Assembly: GCF_000744655.1 (NCBI RefSeq)
Contig: NZ_JQMJ01000004.1
Coordinates: 1,612,001 to 1,676,000, forward strand
Reading direction: 5' to 3'
Source: Streptacidiphilus rugosus AM-16
Lineage (GTDB): Bacteria; Actinomycetota; Actinomycetes; Streptomycetales; Streptomycetaceae
Length of the DNA stretch: 64,000 nt
Of this stretch, positions 28,886 to 38,170 are shown piece by piece. A model generated the notes under the pieces. That model searched no databases. It had not been told where the DNA came from and saw nothing but the letters and a program-made list of their open reading frames with translations. How positions within the stretch are numbered: the stretch's first letter is position 1; each line of letters opens with the position of its first letter. The translations under genes were made by a program, and so were the position numbers.

Positions 28886-29599
28886 TTACGCTCCGGTAAG
28901 GTCCGCCCCGCCCGCAGCGGTTCCCCCGGACGGCCCATCGGAGACAGCTCCGGACATTCCTCCGGACACCGGCCCGGATGCGCTCGAGAGCCCGTCCAGC
29001 AGTCGATCCAGCACCTCACCCGCCTCGCGACGCGCCCGGGCGTGATCGTCCGCACGGGCGATGTAGAGGCTCGCCTCGGAGATGAGCGCCGCCAGCATCC
29101 GGGTGAGCGGCGCGACCGGCATCGGCGCGATGCCGCCCTCGGCGATGGCCCGGGTCAGCTCCTCCGCGAGCAGCACGTAGCCGTGCTGCTCGACCAGCGC
29201 GTCCCAGGCGCTGTGACCGAGCACGGCCGGGCCCTCGACCAGCACGATCCGCTGGAAGTCCGGGTCGTTGCAGGCGTCGAGGAAGGACTGGAAGCCCAGT
29301 CGAAGCAGCGTCCAGGCGTCGCCCTCCTGCGCCTCGGCGCGGGCGGTCTCCTGCTCGACCAGACGCTCGGCCATCTCCTGGGCGCACTCGCCCATCACGG
29401 CCTGGAACAGGTCGGCCTTGTCCTTGAAGTGGTGGTACAGCGCGCCGCGCGTGACCTGCGCCGCGGCGACGATGTCCTCGGTCCCGGTGGCCGTGTAGCC
29501 GCGCTCGGCGAACAGCGTGCGGGCGGCGCGCACCAGCGCGCGCCGGGTGTCGGCGGTGTGCGCCGCGCGCCGACTCCGCACCGATCGAGGAGCTGACAT
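28886..29599 (-). CDS. TetR-family regulator
   Basis: 237-aa repressor. N-terminal HTH: DTRRALVRAARTLFAERGYTATGTEDIVAAAQVTRGALYHHFKDK holds the standard TetR signature. The C-terminal part is a ligand-binding helix bundle with a low-complexity Ser/Gly tail. Start at 29599 preferred: the alternative at 29617 lies inside the operator palindrome and has no ribosome-binding site, while 29599 follows AGGATG. Divergent from hpnH, and in line with the monooxygenase/SDR genes, so it may control both sides. Confidence 0.9.
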   Translation of the reverse strand: MSAPRSVRSRRAAHTADTRRALVRAARTLFAERGYTATGTEDIVAAAQVTRGALYHHFKDKADLFQAVMGECAQEMAERLVEQETARAEAQEGDAWTLLRLGFQSFLDACNDPDFQRIVLVEGPAVLGHSAWDALVEQHGYVLLAEELTRAIAEGGIAPMPVAPLTRMLAALISEASLYIARADDHARARREAGEVLDRLLDGLSSASGPVSGGMSGAVSDGPSGGTAAGGADLTGA

Positions 29600-29614
29600 A
29601 CCTACATCCTGTTC

Positions 29615-29629
29615 CATACAGACTGTATG
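29615..29629. promoter_or_regulatory. TetR operator candidate between tetR and hpnH
   Basis: CATACAG-A-CTGTATG is a perfect 7-bp inverted repeat with 1-nt centre, 16 nt upstream of the tetR start and 50 nt upstream of hpnH. Position and form fit a TetR-type site governing both genes. Confidence 0.65.
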
Positions 29630-29678
29630 TTAGAGGAGGGCCACGGACCCGGGGCCCGGGGGAACGGAGACATGGATC

Positions 29679-30683
29679 ATGGGACTCCCACTCAATCTGA
29701 CCGTCAAGATGGGCGGCTACCTCCTCAAGCAGAAGCTTCTCCGCCGCGAGAAGTTCCCACTCATCGTGGAGGTCGAACCCCTCTTCGCCTGCAACCTCGC
29801 CTGTGCGGGTTGCGGCAAGATTCAGCACCCAGCGAGCGTGCTGAAGCAGCGGATGCCTGTCGAGCAGGCCGTCGCGGCCGTCGAGGAGGCGGGCGCGCCC
29901 ATGGTCTCCCTGGCCGGCGGCGAACCGCTGATGCATCCGCAGATCGACGAGATCACCCGCCAACTGCTGAAGCGCGGCAAGTTCGTGGTGCTCTGCACCA
30001 ACGCGGTCCTGCTGCCCAAGCACCTGCACAAGTTCAAGCCGAACCGGAACTTCGCCTGGATGGTTCACATCGACGGGCTCCGCGAGCGGCACGACGAGTC
30101 GGTGAGCAAGGACGGCGTCTTCGACCAGGCGATCGAGGCCATCAGGCAGGCCAAGGCCGCCGGATTCCAGGTCTACACGAACTCGACGTTCTTCAACAAC
30201 GACAGCCCGCAGGACATCATCGAGGTGCTCGACTACCTCAATGACGACCTGAAGGTCGACCGGATGCAGATCTCGCCCGGCTACGCCTACGAGAAGGCCC
30301 CCGACCAGGACCGCTTCCTCGGCGTCGAGCAGACCCGGCAGCTGTTCAAGAAGGCCTTCGGCGACGGCCGCCGCAAGAAGTGGCGGCTCAACCACTCGGC
30401 GCTCTACCTGGACTTCCTGGAGGGGAAGCAGGACTTCGAGTGCACTCCGTGGGCCATTCCGTCCTACTCGCTCAAGGGCTGGCAGAAGCCCTGCTACCTG
30501 ATGGCCGACGGTTACACCGAGACCTACCAGGAGCTGCTGGACACCACCGAGTGGGACAACTACGGCCGGGGCAAGGACGCCCGCTGCGACAACTGCATGG
30601 CGCACTGCGGCTACGAGCCGACGGCCGTGCTGGCCACCATGGGCTCGCTCCGCGAGAGCCTGCGCGCGGTCACCGCGGGCTGA
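29679..30683 (+). CDS. hpnH: Adenosyl-hopene transferase, radical SAM (HpnH)
   Basis: 334-aa radical-SAM enzyme that joins 5'-deoxyadenosine to diploptene to give adenosylhopane, the first C35 hopanoid. The cluster-binding motif CNLACAGC (C38, C42, C45) and the following AGGEPLMHP SAM segment are present, with the HpnH-type start NLTVKMGGYLLKQKL and the C-terminal CDNCMAHCGYEPTAV. Full length. In known streptomycete hopanoid clusters hpnH sits between hpnG and ispG; here it stands alone, divergent from a TetR gene, ~22 kb from the cluster, which lacks a copy. GGAG precedes the ATG. A strong hairpin ends the unit. Confidence 0.95.
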   Translation: MGLPLNLTVKMGGYLLKQKLLRREKFPLIVEVEPLFACNLACAGCGKIQHPASVLKQRMPVEQAVAAVEEAGAPMVSLAGGEPLMHPQIDEITRQLLKRGKFVVLCTNAVLLPKHLHKFKPNRNFAWMVHIDGLRERHDESVSKDGVFDQAIEAIRQAKAAGFQVYTNSTFFNNDSPQDIIEVLDYLNDDLKVDRMQISPGYAYEKAPDQDRFLGVEQTRQLFKKAFGDGRRKKWRLNHSALYLDFLEGKQDFECTPWAIPSYSLKGWQKPCYLMADGYTETYQELLDTTEWDNYGRGKDARCDNCMAHCGYEPTAVLATMGSLRESLRAVTAG

Positions 30684-30727
30684 ACCCCGCGCCACGGTCC
30701 GCGCGAGGTGCGGCCGGGCCTGCTGTC

Positions 30728-30761
30728 GGGCCGCTGTGACGTTCGTCCGTCGCAGCGGCCC
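30728..30761 (+). terminator. Terminator hairpin after hpnH
   Basis: GGGCCGCTG (30728-30736) pairs with CAGCGGCCC (30753-30761), extended inside by TGACG/CGTCG-like pairing; followed by a short pyrimidine run (GTCCCTTTCGTCC). 44 nt after the stop. Confidence 0.7.
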
Positions 30762-30856
30762 GTCCCTTTCGTCCCTAGCAATGCCCGCCGACGCGTCACT
30801 AGCATGAGCCCAATCCGAGGCAGTCGGAGACATTCGGGTGATCTGGGGGCATTTCC

Positions 30857-31627
30857 ATGGCCGCAACGGACGATCTGGACACGTTCCACGTGCTCACAGC
30901 CCTGCTGCTGACCCCCGCCCAGTTCCCGAGCGTGCTCGGGGACGACTACCCGGAGGCCTGCGCGGCGCTCGACGTCGAGCCGTGGACCGACGGCTACGGC
31001 CTGCTCTTCGGCCAGGACGGCGCCGGCGCGCGGTGGACCGTGGTCTCCGACGACGCGGCGCTGATCGGCTGCGCGATCGCGGCGTGGGACTGCGGCATGC
31101 CGTACGAGCTGTCCGCGCCGGAGCGCACGGTCGTCCAGACCGTCGCCGGCTGGCCGCTCTCCATCACCATCGCCGCGCCCTCCCTGCCCGCCCCGCACGA
31201 CCCTCCGGGCGAGCAGCCGATCCGGCTCACCGCGCCGGACCCGAAGGCCTGGGGCCCCGCGCAGCGGCGTATGGCGGCGGACGACGTGGCCAAGCAGTGG
31301 CTCAAGTGGCGCGAGCAGGTCACCGTGCACGCCAGCTTCGACGGCACGGGGGCGAAGCCCGCCGCGCACATCCAGCGCGTGCTGGACGAGGCCCACGGCT
31401 ACACCAGCGACCCGCCGCCGGCCGGCCGCGTGCGCTCGGCGCCGGCCCCTGACGGCGCCCGCATCGTCCGGGCCGACGGCCCGGGCTGGAGCATGGCCGC
31501 CCACACGGAGGACATCGCCCTCCTCCTGCTCGACGAGAAGCCCCACGAACTCCTCCCCCTCGGCCGCGGCCCCGAACTCCCCGCCCTCCTCCGCGCCCTC
31601 GACCAAATGGCCCGCGCCTCCGCGTAA
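30857..31627 (+). CDS. Conserved hypothetical protein
   Basis: 256-aa soluble protein of unknown family, with no signal or membrane segment. Mixed alpha/beta features: WTVVSDDAALIGCAIAAWDCG, SITIAAPSLPAPHDPPG, VAKQWLKWREQVTVHASFDGTG and AAHTEDIALLLLDEKP. ATG follows GGGGGC. It stands between hpnH and a repeat region with its own intergenic spaces; no functional inference from context. Confidence 0.75.
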   Translation: MAATDDLDTFHVLTALLLTPAQFPSVLGDDYPEACAALDVEPWTDGYGLLFGQDGAGARWTVVSDDAALIGCAIAAWDCGMPYELSAPERTVVQTVAGWPLSITIAAPSLPAPHDPPGEQPIRLTAPDPKAWGPAQRRMAADDVAKQWLKWREQVTVHASFDGTGAKPAAHIQRVLDEAHGYTSDPPPAGRVRSAPAPDGARIVRADGPGWSMAAHTEDIALLLLDEKPHELLPLGRGPELPALLRALDQMARASA

Positions 31628-31644
31628 CGCCTTCTGCCGGCGCG

Positions 31645-31900
31645 GAACCGGGCAAGCGCTCGAGAGGCGCCACATCCGCGGGCGAGAACCAGGCAAGCGC
31701 TTGAGGGGCGCGGGGAACTGCGCGAGAAACCACCCTGTGCGGATGGCCCTGCGCGTTGGGGACCATCCGCGCGTGGGTGGCTTGTCGCGCAGTTCCCCGC
31801 GCCCCTGGACCGTGCAACCAGCCCCTTGCTGAGAAGTGCCCCGCCCGCGCGCCGCAGGCGCGCAGTTCCTCGCGCCCCTGGACGGTGCAAATGGCCCCCT
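31645..31900. repeat. Dispersed intergenic repeat with perfect inverted arms
   Basis: The core is a perfect 21-bp inverted repeat, 31705-31725 (GGGGCGCGGGGAACTGCGCGA) with 31785-31805, around a second nested hairpin (GCGGATGG...CCATCCGC). Upstream, 31645-31670 and 31686-31711 are near-identical direct repeats; downstream, a second partial arm at about 31857-31880 repeats the right arm. No coding signal. Confidence 0.85.
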
Positions 31901-31929
31901 TGCCTCGGCAGCGGGTACAGACTGAAGGG

Positions 31930-32952
31930 GTGACCGAAGTGACTCGGCGGGGTGTGCTCGCCATCGGCGCGGGGGTGGTGCTCGGGGTGGCCGGGTGCAC
32001 CAGCAGCCGGTCGGCGGGGGCGCGGTCGACGCCGAGTCCCACATCCGCCGCGGGCACGCCCAGCCTCAGCCCGAGCCCGACGGCCACGCTCGCGCCCACA
32101 CCCTCGGCACCCCCATCGACGCACGCGTCGTCCGCCGCGGCGCTGCCCGCGGTCATCGCGTGGCAGCCCAGCAGCAACGACATCCAGCCGCAGGTGAAGC
32201 TCCGCGCCGTCCGCCTGATCGAGGCGTTGGGGAGCTGGCCCGTCGGCGGGTCGGGGCTCGCCGCCGCGCGGGAGCGCGCCGCCGCGGCCGGGTACGACCC
32301 CGCGCTCGCCGCGCAGGCGGGCGGGCTGCTGTCAGGGGCCGAGGAGGCCGCTCTGCAGGTGCTGGAGGCGCAGTACGGGGGGATTCTCAGCGACTCGTCC
32401 AGCGTGCTGGTCGTCTGCCGCCAGTACACGCCGGGGAACGACACCGGCGGCACCACCGTCGACGTGCGGCTGGTCAGCGCGCAGCCGCAGTGGCAGGTGA
32501 CCGCGCTGCACCCCGCGCAGCCAGGGCCCCCCGCAGCAGCGCTCGGCGCCGCCGCCCGCGCCGTGCTCGCCTCGGACGCGATCACCCTGCCGCCCGCCGC
32601 GCACGCGGACGTGCTCAGCGGGAACATCCACGACAGCGCGCTCAACGCGATGCTGACCCTGTCCCGCAGCCATCGCATCGAGCTCAGCGTCGTCCGCTCG
32701 GGCCACCCGATCTACGTCTTCGGCACCAACCGGCCCAGCGACCACCCCAAGGGCCGGGCCTTCGACGTCTGGCGGATCGACGGGCACGCCGTCGTGGACC
32801 CGGCCACCCCCCGCGCGCTCACCGAAGCGTTCATGCGCGCGGCCGCGGCGGCCGGGTCCTACAACGTGGGCGGGCCGTGGCAGCTGAGTGGCGCCGCGTT
32901 CTTCAGCGACGACACCCACCACGACCACGTCCACGTGGGCTTCGACTTCTAG
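31930..32952 (+). CDS. Secreted lipoprotein with LAS-type zinc-peptidase-like C-terminus
   Basis: 340-aa lipoprotein. GTG start; signal with lipobox GVAGC (Cys ~20), then a Ser/Thr/Pro-rich spacer to about residue 75. Near the C-terminus SDHPKGRAFDVW has the S-x-H-(x6)-D pattern and DDTHHDHVHVGF the H-x-H pattern of LAS zinc peptidases (D-Ala-D-Ala carboxypeptidase/VanX group). All ligand-type residues are present, so a cell-wall peptidase or a structurally related sensor is possible; the middle domain (~80-260) is unrecognised. Convergent with the MFS exporter (12-bp gap). Lnt and Lgt would process it. Confidence 0.8.
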   Translation: MTEVTRRGVLAIGAGVVLGVAGCTSSRSAGARSTPSPTSAAGTPSLSPSPTATLAPTPSAPPSTHASSAAALPAVIAWQPSSNDIQPQVKLRAVRLIEALGSWPVGGSGLAAARERAAAAGYDPALAAQAGGLLSGAEEAALQVLEAQYGGILSDSSSVLVVCRQYTPGNDTGGTTVDVRLVSAQPQWQVTALHPAQPGPPAAALGAAARAVLASDAITLPPAAHADVLSGNIHDSALNAMLTLSRSHRIELSVVRSGHPIYVFGTNRPSDHPKGRAFDVWRIDGHAVVDPATPRALTEAFMRAAAAAGSYNVGGPWQLSGAAFFSDDTHHDHVHVGFDF

Positions 32953-32964
32953 CCGGCGAAGCCG

Positions 32965-34539
32965 TCAGTGCGCCGGAGGCGCGTCCACCGCTGCGGCGTC
33001 CAGGGACTTGAGCGGCTTCTCCTTGAGCATCAGCCCGAAGCAGAACGCGATCGCGATGAACGGGATGCCGACCAGGAACAGGTCGCCGATCGCGTGCGCG
33101 AAGGCCGCCGTCACGTGCTCCTTGTACGGCTCGGCCAGGTGCTGGATGGCCTGGACGTTGTTCACGTTCGCCGCCTTGCCGCCGCCCTTGACGCCCTCCT
33201 GGGCCATGTAGTGGGCGAGCCGGCTGGTCAGCACGGTGCCGAAGATCGCGGTGCCGATCGACGCGCCGATCTGCCGGAAGAACGTCGCCGACGCGGTGGC
33301 GACGCCCATGTCCCTGAAGTCGACGGAGTTCTGGATCGCCGTCACCAGCGTCTGCATGGTCAGGCCCAGGCCCGCGCCGAAGAGGAACGCGAAGATCGCC
33401 ACCTGCCAGTACGGCGTGGTGTTGCTCAGCGTGCTCAGCAGGAAGAGCGAGCCGATGATCACCAGCGCGCCCACGATCGGGTAGATCTTGTACTTGCCGG
33501 TCTTGGCCATGATCCGGCCCGAGGTGATCGAGGTCGCCATGATGCCCGCGATCGCCGGCAGCATGCCCAGGCCGGACTCGGTCGCCGACATGCCCTTCAC
33601 GGCCTGCAGGTAGACCGGCAGGTAGATGATGCCGCCGAACATCGCGAAGCCCGCGAAGAAGCCGAAGCCGTTGCCGTCCCTGAAGATCGGGTTACGGAAC
33701 AGGCGCATCGGCAGGATCGGCTCGGCCGCCCGCTGCTCCGCCAGCACGAACCCGATGGTGAGCAGCACCGCCCCACCCAGCAGCAGCAGACCCTGCCAGG
33801 ACGTCCAGCCGTAGCTGGTGCCGGCCCAGTTCAGGTAGAGGAGCAGGCTGGTGACGCCCGTGACGATGAGCGCCGAACCCAGGTAGTCGATGCTGTGCTC
33901 GCGCCGGTTGACCGGAAGCTTCAGCGCGAAGGAGCAGACGACCAGCGCGCCGATGCCGATCGGCAGGTTGATGTAGAAGATCCAGCGCCAGCCGATGGAG
34001 TCGGTGAACCAGCCGCCGAGCAGCGGGCCCGCGACGCTGGCGAGACCGAAGACGGCGCCCATCAGACCCTGGTAGCGGCCGCGCTCGCGCGGGGGTATGA
34101 CGTCGCCGATGATGGCGAAGGCGAGCGACATCAGACCGCCGCCGCCGATGCCCTGGACGGCGCGGAAGCCGATCAGCTCGCCCATGTTCTGGCTCAGGCC
34201 GGCCAGCGCGGAGCCGATCAGGAAGATCACGATCGCGGTCTGGAAGATGATCCGGCGGCCGTAGAGGTCGGAGATCTTGCCCCAGAGCGGGGTGGCCGCC
34301 GTCGAAGTCAGCAGGTAGGCGGTGACCACCCAGGAGAGCTTGTCCAGACCGCCGAGTTGGCCGACGATCGTGGGGAGGGCGGTACCGACGATGCTCTGGT
34401 CGAGAGCGGCGAGCAGCATGCCGGCCATCAGGCCGCCCATGACGACCATGATCTGCTTGTGGCTGAGGTAGTTGGGGCCGTCGGCCGAGGCCTCGGGACC
34501 GGGCGGAGTGACCGGGGTGTCGGTCGAGATCTCTGACAT
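32965..34539 (-). CDS. DHA2-family MFS drug exporter (EmrB/QacA type)
   Basis: 524-aa, 14-TM proton antiporter. Motif [11 protein letters not shown] lies between helices 2 and 3; motif C-like [26 protein letters not shown] is in helix 5-6; N-terminal [13 protein letters not shown] is the D1-type DHA2 motif. Function: export of toxic compounds or antibiotics; specificity unknown. ATG at 34539 fits family start. Its promoter region contains an inverted repeat (34584-34599) suggesting a local repressor; no marR/tetR gene is directly adjacent. Confidence 0.93.
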   Translation of the reverse strand: MSEISTDTPVTPPGPEASADGPNYLSHKQIMVVMGGLMAGMLLAALDQSIVGTALPTIVGQLGGLDKLSWVVTAYLLTSTAATPLWGKISDLYGRRIIFQTAIVIFLIGSALAGLSQNMGELIGFRAVQGIGGGGLMSLAFAIIGDVIPPRERGRYQGLMGAVFGLASVAGPLLGGWFTDSIGWRWIFYINLPIGIGALVVCSFALKLPVNRREHSIDYLGSALIVTGVTSLLLYLNWAGTSYGWTSWQGLLLLGGAVLLTIGFVLAEQRAAEPILPMRLFRNPIFRDGNGFGFFAGFAMFGGIIYLPVYLQAVKGMSATESGLGMLPAIAGIMATSITSGRIMAKTGKYKIYPIVGALVIIGSLFLLSTLSNTTPYWQVAIFAFLFGAGLGLTMQTLVTAIQNSVDFRDMGVATASATFFRQIGASIGTAIFGTVLTSRLAHYMAQEGVKGGGKAANVNNVQAIQHLAEPYKEHVTAAFAHAIGDLFLVGIPFIAIAFCFGLMLKEKPLKSLDAAAVDAPPAH

Positions 34540-34583
34540 GCGACGCACCGTACTGCATGGCCCCGCGGACCGGATCGGCGGGG

Positions 34584-34599
34584 CTTGCCTTACGGCAAG
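34584..34599. promoter_or_regulatory. Inverted repeat upstream of MFS exporter
   Basis: CTTGCC-TTAC-GGCAAG, overlapped by CTTAC/GTAAG arms (34589-34603), 44 nt upstream of the MFS ATG. Form fits a MarR/TetR operator; binder not identified. Confidence 0.5.
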
Positions 34600-34850
34600 T
34601 AAGGAGGCCGGACCGTCTGCACGGCGGCCTCGGGCGGCGGTCACGTCGTCGTCGCAGCTCCTCATCGGGATTACCCTGGGCATGACAAATGCTGCCACAG
34701 ACACCCCTGCTTGTGGTGTCCGGCGCGAGAAAGATAGCGAAGTCATAAGTTGTGCCACAAGACAGCAGGACCACCCCGGTCTGTCCGGAAAAATCCCCCC
34801 AACTGGCGCTCGGAACCCGTCATCTCGCGGATGGCGCTTGCCAGCACCCG

Positions 34851-34869
34851 CACGTTCGCCGCTAACGTG
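34851..34869. promoter_or_regulatory. Inverted repeat at trmB start
   Basis: CACGTT (34851-34856) and AACGTG (34864-34869) with 7-nt spacer, overlapping a TAACGT -10-like hexamer 6 nt before the ATG at 34875. Possible autoregulatory site. Confidence 0.4.
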
Positions 34870-34874
34870 CGTGC

Positions 34875-35795
34875 ATGCAGACGGACGATCGACGCGCAGC
34901 CGACCTGGAGGAACTCGGCCTCACCAACTACGAGGCCCGGGTGTACCTCGCCCTGATCCGCCGCGACGTCTTCACCGCGGCGGAAGTCGCCAGGGAGGCG
35001 GGTGTGCCCCGGCAGCGCGTCTACGACGTGCTGGAGGGACTGATCCGCCGGCAGCTCGCCATGCTCCACCCCGGCCGGGTCGCCGGATACTCGGCGGTCG
35101 CCCCGGAGACGGCAGTGGAGCGGCTGATAGAGCAGCAGCGGCGCTCGCTCGGGCGCCTGGAACGCCTCTCCAGCGAGCTCGCGCGGGAGCTCAAGCCCAC
35201 CTACGACAGCGGCCGCACCCACACGGACCCGCTCGACTACGTCGAGGTCCTGCGGGACCCGGCAGACATCGCCGAGCGCTTCGCGCGGATGCAGACCACC
35301 TCCGAGGGCGAGCTGCTGAGCTTCTGCAAGCCGCCGTGGATCACCCCGCCGGAGAACACCGCGGGCCTGGAGGCCAGCGCCCGCCTGCACGCGGCCGGGC
35401 GGACCGTGCGCTCGCTCTACACCCGCGAGGTGCTGGAGGACCCCAGGCTGGTCGAGGTCATGCACCTGTTCGTCGAGGCCGGCGAGGAGGTGCGGATCGC
35501 GGACGACCTGCCGCTCAAGATGATCATCTCGGACGGCTCGACCGTGCTCTGCGACATGCCCGACCCGGTGGCCAGGGACGGCGCGACGACCACGCTGTGC
35601 ATCCGGCACCCCTCGCTGGCCGCCGCGCTCGCCACCGCCTTCCGGGCCATCTGGGAGGAGAGCCCGACGCTGACCGAGGCGCTCAAGGAGGCTCAGCCCG
35701 AGGCGCTCGAACCCCCGGCGGCGACGTCCTCGCCGGCGGACGCGGGCTCCCTCGAGGTCTCGAACGAGGCGGAGCCGGACGCGTCCCAGGCCTGA
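34875..35795 (+). CDS. TrmB-family transcriptional regulator
   Basis: 306 aa. Winged-helix domain at residues 10-80: [43 protein letters not shown] is the TrmB signature. A short coiled-coil (~85-110) precedes a phospholipase-D-like ligand domain (~125-260). The C-terminal ~35 residues are low-complexity Glu/Ala/Ser, coded in a 103-bp overlap with the acyl-CoA ligase gene on the other strand. ATG directly follows a -10-like hexamer, so probably leaderless. TrmB proteins often sense sugars; here the divergent MFS gene and convergent ligase are the nearby candidates. Confidence 0.88.
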   Translation: MQTDDRRAADLEELGLTNYEARVYLALIRRDVFTAAEVAREAGVPRQRVYDVLEGLIRRQLAMLHPGRVAGYSAVAPETAVERLIEQQRRSLGRLERLSSELARELKPTYDSGRTHTDPLDYVEVLRDPADIAERFARMQTTSEGELLSFCKPPWITPPENTAGLEASARLHAAGRTVRSLYTREVLEDPRLVEVMHLFVEAGEEVRIADDLPLKMIISDGSTVLCDMPDPVARDGATTTLCIRHPSLAAALATAFRAIWEESPTLTEALKEAQPEALEPPAATSSPADAGSLEVSNEAEPDASQA

Positions 35796-37492
35796 TGCTC
35801 GTCCCGCAGCACTCGGCGCAGCACCTTGCCGAGCATGTTGCGGGGCAGCGGGTCCACCCTGAACTCGACGATCTTCGGCACCTTGTAGCCGGTGAGCCGG
35901 GCGGCGCAGTACTCGATCAGCGACCGCTCGGTGAGCCGGCTGCCCGGCCTCACGATCACGCAGGCCTTGACGGTCTCGCCACGGTAGGCGTCCGGCACGC
36001 CCACGACCGCGGCGTCCGCGACCGCCGGATGCGCGAGCAGCACCTCCTCGATCTCGGTCGGGAAGATGCTGAAGCCGGACGCGATGATGACGTCCCGCTT
36101 GCGGTCGATGACGGTGACGAAGCCGTCCGGGCTCATCACCGCGATGTCGCCGGTGAAGAGCCAATGGTCGTGCAGCATGGCGGCGCTGTCCTCGCGCTCG
36201 TGCCAGTAGCCGCCGAAGACCTGCGGCCCGCGCACCACCAACTCCCCCGCCACACCGTGCGGCTGCTCCCGCTCCGGGTCGTCCTCGGCGACGATGCGCA
36301 CCTCGGTGCCCGGCAGCGGTATGCCGACCGTGCCCGGCCGGGCGTTGGCGTTCAGCGGGTTGGCGAGCACCACCGGGGAGGCCTCGGACAGGCCGTAGCC
36401 CTCGACGAGATGACCGCCCGTCAGTGCCCGGAAACGGTCCACCGTCTCGGGCTCCAGTCGCATCGCGCCGGAGATGCAGTACCGCACCGAGCGCAGCGCA
36501 CGGGTGAGTTCGGGGCCGTGCTGCTCCGCCTCCCTCATCAGCGCCTGGTACATCGGCGGCACGCCGGGGAACAGCGTCGGCCGCCAGCGGCGCAGGGTCT
36601 TGACCACCAGCTCGGGGTCGAAGTTCGGCAGCAGCACCGTACGGGCTCCGGCGGTGGCGGCGACGCCCAGACACATGGTCATGCCGTAGACGTGGAACAT
36701 CGGCAGGCAGGCCAGCAGGGTCTCGCGCCCCGGCCGCAGCTGCGGATACCAGGCGCGGACCTGGTGCGCGTTGGCGACGAGGTTGCGGTGGGTCAGCATG
36801 GCGCCCTTGGGCGTGCCGGTGGTCCCGCCGGTGTACTGGAGCACGGCGACGGCGGTGCGCGGGCTGACCGGCCCGAGCGTCCCCTGGCTCACCCGCGGGC
36901 CGCGGGCGACCTGGGGGAAGGGCACCTGGTCCGCGCCCGGCGGCAGCGGCGTGATGAGCTTGGCGCGGAGCTCGCGGGCCTTCGCCAGCGGCAGCCGCAG
37001 GGCCAGCCGGGACCGCCTCGGCAGCGCCTCGGCGAGCGAGGCCACCACGACGTGCCGCAGCGCGGTCCGGCTGCGGACCGCGTCGACGTGCGCGAACGCG
37101 CCGTCGTAGACCACGGCCACGACGGCGCCGGAGTCCTTGAGCTGGTGGGCCAGTTCGGACTCGGTGTAGAGCGGGTTGGTCGGCACGGCGATCGCGCCGA
37201 GCCGCAGGATCGCGTAGAACGCGATCACGTACTGCGGGCAGTTCGGCATCACCAACGCGACCCGGTCCCCGCGCCCCACCCCGAGCCCGGCCAGCCCGCC
37301 GGCGAAGCGCTCGACGCTGCGCTGCAGGGCCCGGTAACTCGTCCGTGCCCCGAGGAACACCAACGCGGTCCGCCGCCCGTGCCGCTGCGCGGCCTCGTCG
37401 AGCAGGCCGCTGACGGGAATGTTGGGAATGCTGACCTTGTGCGGCACCCCGGTCGCGTAGTACCGGTGCCAGGGCTGACCAGTACCGGCCAC
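35693..37492 (-). CDS. Long-chain fatty-acid--CoA ligase (AMP-forming)
   Basis: 599-aa ANL-superfamily enzyme activating a carboxylic acid to acyl-AMP then acyl-CoA. P-loop YTGGTTGTPKGAML, A5 segment VEGYGLSEASP, A7/A8 TGDIAVMSPDGFVTVIDRKRDVI, and A10 Lys in LPRNMLGKVLRR near the C-terminus. GTG start with GGAGGAGG upstream. The last ~35 residues ([19 protein letters not shown]...) are low-complexity and lie in the overlap with trmB. The family includes long-chain fatty-acid and aromatic-acid ligases; chain length is not resolved. Confidence 0.93.
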   Translation of the reverse strand: MAGTGQPWHRYYATGVPHKVSIPNIPVSGLLDEAAQRHGRRTALVFLGARTSYRALQRSVERFAGGLAGLGVGRGDRVALVMPNCPQYVIAFYAILRLGAIAVPTNPLYTESELAHQLKDSGAVVAVVYDGAFAHVDAVRSRTALRHVVVASLAEALPRRSRLALRLPLAKARELRAKLITPLPPGADQVPFPQVARGPRVSQGTLGPVSPRTAVAVLQYTGGTTGTPKGAMLTHRNLVANAHQVRAWYPQLRPGRETLLACLPMFHVYGMTMCLGVAATAGARTVLLPNFDPELVVKTLRRWRPTLFPGVPPMYQALMREAEQHGPELTRALRSVRYCISGAMRLEPETVDRFRALTGGHLVEGYGLSEASPVVLANPLNANARPGTVGIPLPGTEVRIVAEDDPEREQPHGVAGELVVRGPQVFGGYWHEREDSAAMLHDHWLFTGDIAVMSPDGFVTVIDRKRDVIIASGFSIFPTEIEEVLLAHPAVADAAVVGVPDAYRGETVKACVIVRPGSRLTERSLIEYCAARLTGYKVPKIVEFRVDPLPRNMLGKVLRRVLRDEHQAWDASGSASFETSREPASAGEDVAAGGSSASG

Positions 37493-37784
37493 GGACGCCT
37501 CCTCCGGCGGCGGAGCGGATGCTGCTGACGCGCTATCTCACTAGAGGGCAAGATCGTGGCAGCCCGACGGCCCGCTGACAAGGCCCTCGCCGCCCCGGAG
37601 ACGCGAGAACCCTTCCCGACGCCGCCAGGAAGGGGCTCGTCCGCCTCAGGTGTGCCCCGGCGTCAGCCAGGCACCAGCCGAGCTGGAGTCGACGCGAAGG
37701 ATCACCGTTCTCGACACAGCCTGTACGGCATGTCTGAGTACTCCTGCTCAAGACCGCACACTGCGGCCCGAAGACACTGTCCGC

Positions 37785-38033
37785 ATGAGCCTGAGCACGC
37801 ATCGACGCAACATCAGGGAGGGCGAGCGCTTCCGCAGGAATATGGGGTGGCTGCTCGCCTCTCCGCTGTTGGCCGTGCCGGGCCTGCTCGCGCTGCTGTT
37901 CACGGCCTCGGGGGTCTGGGCCACGCTCGCGGAGGCGTGCCTGGGCGTGATCGCCGGCCTGGGAGTCCTGGCATGGGCCGCGATCATGCTGCTCATTCAC
38001 CTGATCAGGCGGGCAGGCGGATTCCGGCCCTGA
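37785..38033 (+). CDS. Small two-helix membrane protein
   Basis: 82 aa. A basic N-terminus (THRRNIREGERFRRN) precedes two hydrophobic segments (WLLASPLLAVPGLLALLF, ACLGVIAGLGVLAWAAIMLLIHLI). The ribosome-binding site is weak. The preceding ~290 bp (37493-37784) show no convincing gene. Unknown function. Confidence 0.5.
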   Translation: MSLSTHRRNIREGERFRRNMGWLLASPLLAVPGLLALLFTASGVWATLAEACLGVIAGLGVLAWAAIMLLIHLIRRAGGFRP

Positions 38034-38170
38034 CGGGTCGGGGCGCTCCTGACAGCCCAGGCGGGCCGCCCACGGCCCCGGGACGACCCCTTGCTTCCCG
38101 CTCCTCCCGGCTCTGTCCGGCGGGTCTGTGGGACGTCCGCTCGCCCCGATCGACGAGGTAGCTTGTGCGG

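Larger units (their letters stand above)
34540..34874. other. Intergenic regulatory region, MFS/TrmB divergent
   Basis: 335 bp without a gene, carrying promoters for the divergent MFS and TrmB genes. Besides the two listed inverted repeats, TTGTG-C-CACAA (34750-34760) is a small palindrome, and a modestly AT-rich patch lies at 34680-34760. Confidence 0.5.
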
